DNA from: Thalassiosira profunda
Taxonomy: Eukaryota > Bacillariophyta > Thalassiosirophyceae > Thalassiosirales > Thalassiosiraceae
DNA length: 17,427 bases
Direction: 5' to 3'
Assembly (NCBI GenBank): GCA_036939355.1
Contig: JALLAP010000193.1
Location: 1 to 17,427 of the forward strand
In this document: positions 9,096 through 17,427 of the stretch, one piece after another
How positions within the stretch are numbered: position 1 is the stretch's first letter
Layout of the letters: every line of letters begins with the position of its first letter
Translations under genes and position numbers: made by a program
The notes under the pieces: generated by a model
What the model was told of the DNA's origin: nothing
Seen by the model: the letters and a program-made list of their open reading frames with translations, nothing else
Database searches by the model: none

Positions 9096-12000
9096 TATTC
9101 CTCTGCTAGGTGGGTATCTACAATGCTGGTCGGATCCACTGCGAGAGTCGTTGGCGACACTTCTCGAGGGACTGAAGGTCGGAGCCAAACACGGCCACAT
9201 CGACAACGCTGCCTTGTGTGGATCTCTGCTGAGCTCATACTCACTCTTTTCGGGAGAGCAGCTGGCAACTGTCGAGGATCGAATGCGATCCTTTGCGGAT
9301 TGGGCAAAAGAGGAGAGGCTGTACGGCAGCTCTCGCCTGGGCTTCTTGCCCTACCTGCAACTTGTAAAGTGTCTTCAGCAGGGCGGCAATGGCGAGAGAG
9401 ATTCGGTGTTGGCCGGAAAGGAATTGGATACTGACGAGATGAAGGGAGCCGCAGCGAAGAGTCCCATGGTATCCTGCTCCCTAGTATTGTGCCAACTGGA
9501 GCTCGCTTGCATTATGGGCGATCATTCCCTGGCAGGAGACATCCTGTTGGATGCACCAAATGTTCTCGAGCTTCGACCCGGACACTTCTCTGGTTGTAGG
9601 TTCACATTGTACGAGTTCTTGGCATCTGCAGAACTGGCCCGCGGCAGCAAGAAATCTTCGTGGAGCAAGCGAGCGAGCGTCGCACAAAAACAGATTCAAG
9701 AATGGGCGAGGAATGGAGTTGTCAACTGCGACCATCTCATTCCTCTTGTTGAAGCAGAAATGGCTTTGGTGAAGGGGAAAAGGTCATCTGCATCCAAACA
9801 TTATGCTCGTGTGGTGAAGTTGGTGGAGAAGGCGAACGGCTCTGGCTACAATTTGCAGGACAGAGCCATCTCCGTGGAACGTGCTGCGCATTTCTATCAT
9901 TCACAAGGTGATATACCCGCGGCTGCATCTTGCTACGCAAAGTCCAGAGATCTCTACGAAGAATGGGGTGCTACGAGGAAAGCTGAACAGCTCAAAGCCA
10001 AGGCAGGAGCTTTGGAGGCCGGGCAAAGGTACTCACAGATGTTGAAGCGCATCAATAAAGAATAGACTGTATTAAGCGCGTAAGAAGGATTGATCGGTAA
10101 AATGAGTTAGCATAACGTGATCATTTTGCCAATAGTGCCGCCTTTATCCGAGACCCCCGCTTGGCGCGTGCCTTTGCAATCTTTGCTGAAAGAACCTTGC
10201 AAGCATGCCCTGCGGCATTGGCGTCCTCGAACCACAGGTCCATCCTGCTCCTCGTCAGTCGGAGGCCATTGGGGCCCAGGTTGGGCCCACCGCGGCCGCG
10301 CGAGCTCGCCGTTCTGTCCACCATGAAGAGCGAAGGCGGGCGAGGATCCAGCGACGCGTGCGCGAAGAGCAACCGCCGTGCCGGGGTCTTGTTGTTCACC
10401 GCCGATGACGCGTCCTTCTTCACAGCGAGGCAGGCCAACCGACACGCTGTGATGACACGTCCCTCTCCGCCCGTCCCACCGTGGCCTGGCTCGGCGAGGA
10501 CGGCCCACTTGCCGACGACGACCAGGTAGAGGCTCTGCCACTCGATGCCCTCGTTTGAGATGCAGGTGCGGCCGGTGAACAGGGACGCCATGTTGGGGTG
10601 TACCTCGCACACACAGGGGAATGCCGCCTTGCCAACAAGCCCGACAGAGGAGCCGTGCTCTGGCGGAGAGCCGCCGTCATGCTGGGCGTCCGATTCCGAA
10701 GACTCTCCTTCGTCCAGCAGAGAGATGGCAAACTTGGAAGAAATGTGAGCCAGCGCAGATCCTTCTTCGACGGAATCGTCGTCGTCGAAGCTCCGGGCCT
10801 GGGTAGCGACGAGCGACAATTTCTTCCTTTTAGAAACCCGCCTTTCGGCGGACGATTCCATTTCCATCTCGTCTTCCAACGCCGCGCTCAGCTTCGTCAG
10901 CTTCATGTAAAAGGCATCGAGGTACACGCAGGCGAGGGCCCACGACGTCGCGCAGTAGAAAGGCGTGCTTTGTCTCGCCTCCTCGGCGGCAATGGCCATG
11001 TTGTCGACCACGTGGGTACCCTCGCAAAGTAGGGCACTTGTCCCGGCAATGGAAATGGACGACAGAACCTCCAGACCGTAACGATATTGTTCCTTGGAAT
11101 CTCCGCCCTGCTCTTTGAGGTAACAAACGTGTTCCACGACGCTGTTGGTGACCCTGTCCGGCTGGTCGAAGAAGAATCGGTCGAGCAGCCAGCTTTCGAG
11201 GTACTGGTTTTCCGCAGTCGACTTGTTCTTCCTCGGATCACCTTCTCGTGTCTTATTATCCAAATGGGAAGGAAGCGTCATCAGATGCTCGGCCGCCTGC
11301 AACCGAATGCCACCGACAATCTCCTCGACGAGGCAAATGTCGTCGTGGTTCTCTGATAGGATGTCCATCAGTGTCCGCGCTGCGATCTGGTTGAAGTGGC
11401 ACTTCCACCACCCATCGTAGGTGACAGAAAGATTGACAATTCCACGACACAAGGACCTCAGCGTGTCTTTCACATCCAGAGAGTTTGGCTTGGCGGTTGT
11501 CCCATTTTGATCGCAATCGCTCCTCGACACGAACATGATCTTCTGGGCAGTCGCGCTATCCACGGAAGAAACGGCAGCATGGAGCGCCGCAATTGCCAGC
11601 GGCTGCAGGCTCACCATTTCTTCCGTTCCCGCTATTGCCGACAGGAGAATGGTCCGGTAGGGATTGGAGCGCGTGGTGGCCGACTCCGATTCCGTTTGGG
11701 AGGGAGAAATGTTGCTTCTCAGCATGTCGACCAACGCTGGCGCCAAGATGAAGACGCATGTATTGGCAAAATCCAACGTGGTGTCGCCTTCCTCTCCCTC
11801 TTCGCTTTCACGTGGCCTGGTCCCAAAGGCGTAGACGTTGACTTCCCTCTGGAATGCCTCGCTCTCCCTCGAGGCTTGGGCCTGATTTTCCTCCGTTCGA
11901 ATCTCCAGCTGCAAATCGTAGCCGCAGCACTCTCCGTCGCTCGTCCTCTTTGGCAGTGTGATGTGCGGCGGGGTGCTGATGACTATTCCGCCAGATGCCT

Positions 12001-12512
12001 CCGGAGAATACGGATGCAACAGTGCCGTCAGCAATAAGTGGCGAAAGGTGGGGTTGGACACCGTGTGAAAGATCACCGAGAGGCCAAGTAGGGCGGTCTT
12101 CGAGGGCGCCACGTCCATGTCTCGAGACGAGTACGATTGTGGCTTTTCCGATGCCTCGGATGTTGCAGATTGTGCTGTTTCTATTGCTGGTGCATCGACA
12201 CCGTCGTTTGTTGTGGTTCCTCCTCCGTCGTCGTTCTCAGAAGATACCCCACCATCGGTTGAGACGCCCTCGTCATTGGACACAGTTGAAGAACTCCTCG
12301 ACAAAAAGGGTGGGGGCGACTGCGGCGTGATCACTGGCCTCTTCTTGTCTTCAGTGGGCTTCTGAGGGTTGTCGTCGTCGGATCTTCTCTTCGACAATGA
12401 AAATCGATGCAATGGGAGCAGCAGAGGCTGCAGTAACATAGGGTAGACAAACGTCGCCAGCATCATCTCGATCGCCTGCTCGTTCAGCGATATCAATCCC
12501 ACTTTCAACAAG
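9096..12512. repeat. Duplicated ~3.4 kb block, copy 2
   Basis: Second copy of the block described at 5664-9094. Its right end overlaps by 72 bp with the contig that carries the rest of CLEC16A, so this copy is the one continuous with the intact N-terminal half. Confidence 0.9.
9110..10065 (+). CDS. STAND ATPase, last exon only (second copy)
   Basis: This exon begins directly after a CTGCTAG acceptor and codes GYLQCWSDPLRESLATLLEG to the same ...SQMLKRINKE C-terminus as the gene at 3074-6636. It has no ATPase domain or start codon of its own. Over 5' and central parts it carries many synonymous changes. About 27 of the last 261 residues differ, including one codon deletion (KSSNWS to KSSWS), yet there is no stop or frameshift. 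The final ~200 bp are nearly identical to the first copy. This fits a divergent allele of the same gene better than a decaying duplicate. Confidence 0.75.
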
Positions 12513-14811
12513 NGGGTAGACAAACGTCGCCAGCATCATCTCGATCGCCTGCTCGTTCAGCGATATCAATCCCACTTTCAACAAGTCGTCCAGCAGCAAG
12601 AGTTCGTCCTGAACGTTGGCAATGAGATCCTGCACCGAGTTGCGCAGTTTGTTTCGTTCCTCGTCCTTGCTTTGGGGCGGCTTCCTCCCCTTGCTCTTTT
12701 CGGGCGACGGCTTGGCGGGCGGGCTGCTCGGACTAGACATTGTCGCGTTGTTCAGCTCCTCCAGCGCGCGGACCGTCCCCTCCACCTGGCCAAACTGGCT
12801 CGTCAATCGTGCGCACAATGGCGAGACGAGGTCGCCGACCCGTTTGGGGTTGCACGCGTATTGTGCAATGGCGATGCGATCCTGCAAGGGCAGTTCGGGG
12901 GCCTCGTCGAGCACTCCCTTGGGCGTCTCGGTGGGAAGCGCCCGCTGCGGTTGCTTTCTGACTTCCTCGTCGCTGCTGCCCTGGCCGTCGTTACCGGGCT
13001 GGCCACTGGCAGCGGCCACGTCGGCCTCTCCAGTAACGCTCCCTGTTGAATCGTCATCATCACCGTCTTCATCAACCTCCTCTTTGACGCTGCCTTCATC
13101 GCTAGCACTGCCATCTTCGCCGGCTTTGTCACGTTCGCCGGCCTCGCCATCTTCTGCTGCTGCAGTTGTGGCATCCTTATCGCCCTCCTTTGTGGCGCTT
13201 TCGCCCTCCCCATCCTCCTTCTCCTCTATTTCCTCGGCCTCGCACCCCGCCCCGGGATGGACCGCGGCCAACCGCACCAAATTCATGCACACGTTCATGG
13301 CCGTCACCCGCACGAAGGAATCCTGCTCGGGCGCGCAGAATTCGAGGGCGCGGGCGTNTGCACACGTTCATGGCCGTCACCCGCACGAAGGAATCCTGCT
13401 CGGGCGCGCAGAATTCGAGGGCGCGGGCGTACAGCGGGAACTCCACCACGCGCCGCCGCTCGAGGTACGACAGCGGCGGTTTCTTTTCGGGTGATGCCTC
13501 CCCGGCCACTTCTGTCTCTCCGGCTGCATCGTCCTGCACCTCGGACGATTCCCTGCCGCCATCGCTTCCGCTGCCCTCGGTCAGCGGAAAGCTCAAAAAG
13601 AACTGCAGCGTCTCGGCATTGACCCGCAGCGCCAGGCTCTTCAGGAAGCTCACGAAGTGCGTCGTCAATTCCCCCATCTCGGGGCTCTGGTAATTTGCCA
13701 AATTCCCCGGCGGCGGCGGGGGATGCCTGCTCCCCCGCCGCTTGGAGTACTTTTCGTTGTACCGATAATGCAGCGCGTTCATCTCCGCCCGTTTGTACAA
13801 ATGGAGCGGCAACTTGATCAGGTCGTTGACGCGATTGTTCGACAGCAGAAAGTAGAGGGAGGTGGCGCGGGAGACGTTCTGGATGAGGATGGAGACGGAC
13901 TGGACGGCCTGGGTGGCGATGGTGAGGGGCGGGAGGCGGTGCGCCCGTCTCTTTCGCTTTGGTTTGTCGGCGGCGTCCAATAATGAATTGTCATCGGATG
14001 GTGCATCCTCCCCTGTGACACCAATATTGTTGCATTCCCCTTCCGCGGCCCTCTCGAACGCCACCCCGGTAACGATATTGACCATGGTGGCCAGGGCGTT
14101 CCTCTCGCAGAACAGCTCGAACAGTGCCAGGTACGGGAGCGCGGCATCCTCGTTGTATGCGGATTTCTTCTGCGCCTCGTCCTCCCCCGCGCCCTCCCCT
14201 CCGGCCTGCCCCTCCCCATCCCTGCCATTCATCGGGTTGCCCTGCCGCTCCAGCAGCTGCCCCGCCTTGCGTTCCGACAAGACTGCCAATTCGGCAATCC
14301 TCCGCAGCAATTCGACCAATTCCAATTCGTCGCTCCGGTCGACGGCGAGGAAGTCGGCATTCGCGGCCGCCCGCACGTCGGCGGCAGTTGCTGAGGGGGA
14401 GCGCTCGATCTGCTTTGCGGGGGAATTGTTGGAGTCGTCGGGCTTGGCAGTGTCATTCTCGGCGTTGTCGGCCTCCCCTGCCTTCACGGCCACAATTTTT
14501 GTCGTTGCAGCTCCATCGTGCTCCGCATCGCCTATTATCGCGGCGTCGCCCTCCTTCTCTTTTGTAGGGGCGGATTTTGCAGCTTTCGCCACCGGCGATT
14601 TGGCCGGCGACGCCTTCTTCACACCCTTCGCCGCACCACTATCGTCGTCCCCGCGCTCGGCCAATTTTATTGTCAAAAAGTCAAGCCGGTCCAGCGCCCG
14701 CCGCAGTTCCTCGAGCGACGCCCGGGCGGCCGCGGCGGCGTCCTCCTCGGCGCCGAGGGAGGACGGGGCCGAGTGCGGCGCCGAGGCCGAGCGGCGGTAG
14801 CGGGAGAACAT
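10121..14811 (-). CDS. CLEC16A/TT9-family FPL-domain protein (membrane trafficking/autophagy), broken by two assembly joins
   Basis: Ignoring the two 73-base artefacts at 13358 and 12513, one frame runs from ATG 14811 to TGA 10121 and codes about 1514 residues. The N-terminus MFSRYRR matches the MFGRSR start of CLEC16A. FPL-domain signatures follow: LLRRIAELAVLSER (169-181), LFELFCERNALATMVNIVTG (230-249), SLYFLLSNNRVNDLI (318-332), HFVSFLKSLALRVNAETLQFF (385-405) and EFPLYARALEFC (457-468). The C-terminal half holds a predicted helical region and a PH-like terminal segment. In animals and plants (CLEC16A, Ema, GFS9/TT9) the family acts at endosome/Golgi membranes in vacuolar trafficking and autophagy. 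Large low-complexity inserts make this protein longer than animal homologues: Ala/Lys/Glu-rich at 61-150, Gly/Glu-rich at 191-215, and a highly acidic block after the FPL domain. No introns are evident. Further upstream in-frame codons (to 14871) lack an ATG. Confidence 0.85.
12441..12585. repeat. 72 bp direct duplication around an 'n' (assembly artefact)
   Basis: Bases 12441-12512 and 12514-12585 are identical and flank the 'n' at 12513. Removing 73 bases restores the CLEC16A frame, so the repeat is an unmerged contig overlap and not biology. Confidence 0.95.
13286..13430. repeat. 72 bp direct duplication around an 'n' (assembly artefact)
   Basis: Bases 13286-13357 and 13359-13430 are identical and flank the 'n' at 13358. 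The repeat interrupts the FPL domain after SFVRVTAMNVC. Removing 73 bases continues the frame into MNLVRLAAVHPG. Confidence 0.95.
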
Positions 14812-14909
14812 GGCCGCTACCAGGCGTTCGTAGGGCGCCTGTTGCTCGGCAGAGGTTGGGCCTCGCAACAACTTTCTTTCAGTGCAAAAAGTTGGGCATT
14901 TCGGGCCAG

Positions 14910-15194
14910 GGGGCCAGTAGGCTGTGGCGCATAGGGGGCGCGGGGGCGTGCCCCCGGAATTGGGGGGCCACCAGAGGCTGATTTGGGCCGAATCGGGCCA
15001 TTTTGGCCCATTTGGGTCCCAAACGGGCCCAGGAGTCCCAATTGGTCCGAATGGGCTAGGGTTAACCCTATGAGCTGGTATGTATCCTACGAGTTCCTAC
15101 GTAGGCGCCCCCGCTTTTTCGGGGGGCAAAAATGGGCGCAGAGCCCCCGGAATCGCCGACGGGCGCCCCCTATTCGCCACAGCCTAGGGGCCAG
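14910..15194. mobile_element. MITE-like element, probable hAT superfamily, with 8 bp target-site duplication
   Basis: The element spans 14918-15186 (269 bp). Its ends are inverted repeats of 24 bp beginning TAGGCTGTGGCG, 14918-14941 and 15163-15186, with one mismatch in 24. Perfect direct repeats GGGGCCAG lie immediately outside at 14910-14917 and 15187-15194. An 8 bp duplication together with TIRs starting TAGG fits the hAT superfamily, although the fifth base of the usual hAT start differs. It is too short to code a transposase. Inside are a CGGGGGC/GCCCCCG hairpin (14941-14956), an 11 bp direct repeat GCCCCCGGAAT (14950-14960 and 15143-15153) and a 14 bp palindrome. Confidence 0.85.
15057..15070. 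repeat. 14 bp palindrome TAGGGTTAACCCTA inside the MITE
   Basis: This perfect palindrome equals two telomere-type TTAGGG/CCCTAA units head to head. It sits near the middle of the element. A second 10 bp palindrome, CCTACGTAGG, lies at 15096-15105. Confidence 0.85.
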
Positions 15195-15268
15195 CCCGCG
15201 CGGCGGGGGCTCGAGGAGACGCCACACTCCATCCCCGCCCCCCCTGCCTGCCGGCCTCATCCTGCACG

Positions 15269-16990
15269 ATGCGGCGCCCCCTCCCTCTCCTCGCCGCCCT
15301 GGCCCTGGCGGCCCTGGCCCTCCCCTTGCCCGCCGCGGCGTCGACGGTCGCGTCCGCGAAGGCGCCGTCGACATCGCGCGAGGCATCGCAAAATGCATCT
15401 CGCGAGTTGGAGTGCGACGGTGCACCCCCCGCCGACTGGCTCGACGCCGAGGTGGGCACCCTCTCCTTCCCCGCCGGCGGCGCGGCGCTGGCGGAGGCGG
15501 TCCGGTCGTTCTTCAGCTCCCACGATGATGGCTCCTCCAACATGCAACCCGATCGGCTGCAAACAGCGATCCACGAGGGAGCCGCCGCGATCAAGCCATT
15601 CGTCGTCGCGGCGCGGCGATTGCTCCACCGCCACCCGGAGCTCATGTACGAAGAACGCATCACCTCACAAATCCTGCAGCGACTACTGACCGAGATGGGC
15701 ATAACCAACTACAGCACGGGCTGGGCCAAGAATATCCACTCGGAGGACGAGGAGAATGACGGGGGCGGCCACGGGATCGTCGCCGACCTCGGGACGGGCG
15801 GGCCGCCGTGCGTGCTGTTAAGGGCGGACATGGACGCGCTGCCCCTGGACGAGAAGACGCCGCTGCCGCCCGACGTGTTGGGGGAGGACAACAATACCGA
15901 GGGAGCGTTCCGATCGGAGCACGAGGGCAGGATGCACGCCTGCGGCCACGACGCGCACAGTGAGTGAATGCCACAGTCTGTAGTTGCATGCATTCTTCTT
16001 TGCTCACATGATGTGCATCTCTCCTCTGCCTCTCTCCTCTTCGTGGCAGTGGCCATGCTTTTGGGGGCCACGCTGATGCTGAAGGATCTCGATTTCCCCG
16101 GCACCATTCGCATAATCTTCCAGCCGGCAGAAGAGGGTGGGGCCGGTGCAAAACGCATGGCCGAGGAAGGCGTTTTGGAACTCCACCCCCCGCCATCCCA
16201 CGCATTCGGGATGCACGTCTGGCCGACGCTGCCCAGCGGCGCCATTGGATTTCGATCGGGCCCCATGTTGGGGGCCGCGGATATGTTTACTCTCACCATC
16301 GAAGGGGTGGGAGGACACGCGGCGTTTCCCCACCTAGTGAAGGATCCGATAGTGGCGAGCGCTGCCGCAATATTGAACCTGCAGACATTAGTATCCCGGG
16401 GAATGAACCCGCTCGAGAGCGGGGTGGTGAGTATTACGCGTTTTGATGGAGGAGATGGAGCGTTCAACGTCATTCCGGACCGGGCGGTGTTGAAGGGGAC
16501 GATACGGGCATTGAGCGACGAGGCCCTGTTGCAATTGCGGGAGGGATTGGTGCACATCGTCTCGACCACGGCACAAGCGCACGGGTGCCAGTTGGCCGAG
16601 GCGGAGTTTTCCAAGGATCACTATCCGGTCACGTACAACAATGACGAGTTGTACCCGTTCGCGGCCGAGGTGGCGGGGTTGGTGGCCGAGGGAGGGAAAC
16701 ACACGCCCGTCGATCCGACGATGGGCGCCGAGGACTTTGCCTTTTTGGCGGGAGGGGTGCCCAGCGCGTTCTTCTTCTTGGGACAGGGCGGGAAACCTGC
16801 AGAGGACGGCGACGAAACGCACGAAGATCATCACGCCGGAACCGGCTGCGGGAAGTGTGGCAGAGTGCCGACAAATTTGGGATTGCACCACCCCGAATTC
16901 AACCTGGACGAGAACGTGCTGCCGCGAGGAGTGGAGTTGTTCGTCAATCTCGCACTGCGGTCGCTGAGGGATTTGGCGAGCAAGGCGTGA
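15269..16990 (+). CDS. M20D metallopeptidase/amidohydrolase (IAA-amino acid hydrolase/hippuricase family), secretory
   Basis: Two exons, 15269-15959 and 16050-16990, give 543 residues. The protein starts with a signal peptide (MRRPLPLLAALALAALAL, cleavage near residue 25). The family motifs appear in order: RRLLHRHPEL, LLRADMDALP, MHACGHDAH (C225, H227), QPAEEGGAGAKRM (E258, E259), FGMHVWP (H286), GVGGHAAFPH in the lid/dimer domain, MGAEDFAFL, and HHPEFNLDE near the end (H510). These are the usual binuclear metal ligands, so the enzyme should be active. The family cleaves amide bonds of N-acyl amino acids, including auxin conjugates in plants. Here a secreted or endomembrane enzyme scavenging N-acylated amino acids is plausible, but the substrate is inferred. 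An extra Thr/His/Cys-rich loop at about 487-500 (THEDHH then CGKC) just before the last metal ligand is unusual. The intron splits the codon after CGHDAH. Confidence 0.9.
15960..16049 (+). other. Intron of the M20 peptidase gene
   Basis: A 90 bp GT-AG intron (donor GTGAGT, acceptor GTGGCAG) lies after the first base of a Met codon. Splicing gives CGHDAHMAMLLGA, the expected family sequence. Reading through stops within eight bases. Confidence 0.9.
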
Positions 16991-17338
16991 CGAGATTCCA
17001 ATAGCTACCTAACGACGTTCCATTCAAATTGCCCTTTCGCCACCGAAACGTATGAAGAATTCATTGTATCAACACAGATAATTGCCTGAAAATCACAGGA
17101 CGGCACTCCTTCGACTCTCTCTTCTCTTCAAGAACGCTTCGATAGTCGAGGCCCAACTTTTGGAGGGCCGGGGGGTTGCAACTTTCTTTTCTCATCTCAT
17201 TTGGCTCCTCCCGCACAATCCCTCACTTCCCCCAATTCCCACTCCATTTCCCCGAAGGCATTGTTGTTGCGTTCCGCCACCTCTCGCGATCACGGCGCTC
17301 CACAACCAACGCCACCGCCTAAATCACCATCCCGCACT
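16991..17338. other. Intergenic region, no supported gene
   Basis: This is the 3' flank of the M20 gene. It includes a pyrimidine-rich stretch around 17180-17260 and a weak GGCCC/GGGCC inverted repeat at 17150-17169. No conserved reading frame, RNA gene or repeat family was recognised. Confidence 0.5.
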
Positions 17339-17427
17339 TTATTCCAAGAACAGCGCCTCCACGGCCCCCCGGAGCATCCGTCCCCCCGACGCCGCCTTCT
17401 TCGCCCGCATGATCAGCGGCACCAGCA
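17339..17427 (-). CDS. Possible C-terminal end of a protein cut by the window edge
   Basis: On the minus strand a frame enters at the window edge and codes 28 residues, including LVPLIMRAKKAASGGRML and ending ALFLE, before TAA at 17339-17341. The stop overlaps an AATAAA on the same strand (17343-17338), and the composition looks helical and natural. Convergent orientation with the M20 gene fits the alternating layout. The piece is too short to assign a family and may be chance. Confidence 0.3.
   Translation of the reverse strand, partial: LVPLIMRAKKAASGGRMLRGAVEALFLE

Larger units (their letters stand above)
14812..15268. promoter_or_regulatory. Divergent promoter region between CLEC16A and the M20 peptidase gene
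   Basis: The 457 bp between the two ATGs must contain both promoters. More than half of it is the MITE-like element at 14918-15186. A pyrimidine stretch AACTTTCTTTC lies at 14870-14880, about 60 bp upstream of the CLEC16A ATG. No TATA box is evident. Confidence 0.5.

Noticed and set aside
12441..12585. Biological tandem repeat or recombination site
   Set aside because: Exact 72 bp identity around an n occurs twice in the window at unrelated sequences and breaks the frame, so it is an assembly overlap.
13862..14800. 312-codon plus-strand open frame opposite CLEC16A
   Set aside because: It is antisense to the clear FPL-domain frame. Its Ser/Ala/Pro-rich composition is what GC-rich low-complexity coding sequence gives on the other strand.
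15057..15070. Interstitial telomere remnant
   Set aside because: Only one unit in each direction is present and it forms a palindrome inside a MITE with its own target-site duplication. There is no telomeric array.
15709..16614. 301-codon minus-strand open frame opposite the M20 gene
   Set aside because: It overlaps conserved catalytic motifs on the plus strand and crosses the intron. No recognisable protein family features.
1..17427. Bacterial-type defence, toxin or secondary-metabolite cluster
   Set aside because: Genes are spliced, alternate in strand and belong to unrelated eukaryotic housekeeping or signalling families. No viral, phage or toxin gene was recognised.

Overview
This is nuclear DNA from a eukaryotic alga with a secondary red plastid, most likely a diatom or a close stramenopile relative. 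Three things point there. Spliced genes have short GT-AG introns of 74-90 bp. Genes are densely packed on both strands. One membrane transporter starts with a signal peptide that ends at an ...ADA|F site followed by a basic stretch, which is the bipartite 'ASAFAP'-type plastid presequence of such algae. No bacterial operons, ribosome binding sites, tRNA, rRNA or CRISPR were seen.

Layout, left to right: (1) 1-401, no gene, small inverted repeats. (2) 402-1755 minus, a two-exon plastid-targeted SLC10A7/BASS4-like transporter. (3) 1968 to about 2917 plus, an RGG-rich protein with one KH RNA-binding domain, apparently frameshifted near 2700-2725. It is divergent from gene 2 across a 212 bp shared promoter. 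(4) 3074-6636 plus, a four-exon, 1110-residue STAND-type P-loop ATPase with a long helical C-terminal part. (5) A CLEC16A/TT9-family (FPL domain) gene on the minus strand, convergent with gene 4. (6) 15269-16990 plus, a two-exon secreted-type M20D metallopeptidase/amidohydrolase. (7) The last ~90 bp may be the 3' end of another minus-strand gene.

The main structural feature is a ~3.4 kb block present twice: 5664-9094 and 9096-12512. Each copy holds the last exon of the STAND ATPase gene and the C-terminal half of the CLEC16A gene. The copies differ by about 8-9% over much of their length but only about 2% around the two convergent 3' ends. All coding indels are in frame. Single 'n' characters sit at 9095, 12513 and 13358. 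At the last two, exactly 72 bp is repeated on both sides, which is typical of contigs that overlapped by k-1 but were not merged. The likeliest reading is one locus whose two divergent alleles were laid end to end by the assembler. A real tandem duplication is the alternative. Dropping the two 73-base artefacts gives one continuous CLEC16A frame of about 1514 residues from 14811 to 10121.

The shared 5' region between CLEC16A and the M20 gene carries a well-defined 269 bp MITE-like element. It has 24 bp terminal inverted repeats (23/24 matching) and perfect 8 bp flanking direct repeats, as expected for the hAT superfamily. It lies only 106 bp from the CLEC16A ATG and 82 bp from the M20 ATG, so it may supply or disturb promoter function.

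The genes are not an obvious pathway: they cover transport, RNA binding, signalling, membrane trafficking and amide hydrolysis. I see no convincing undescribed multi-gene system. The strongest items are the MITE in a bidirectional promoter, the divergent duplicated block, and the plastid-targeted transporter.
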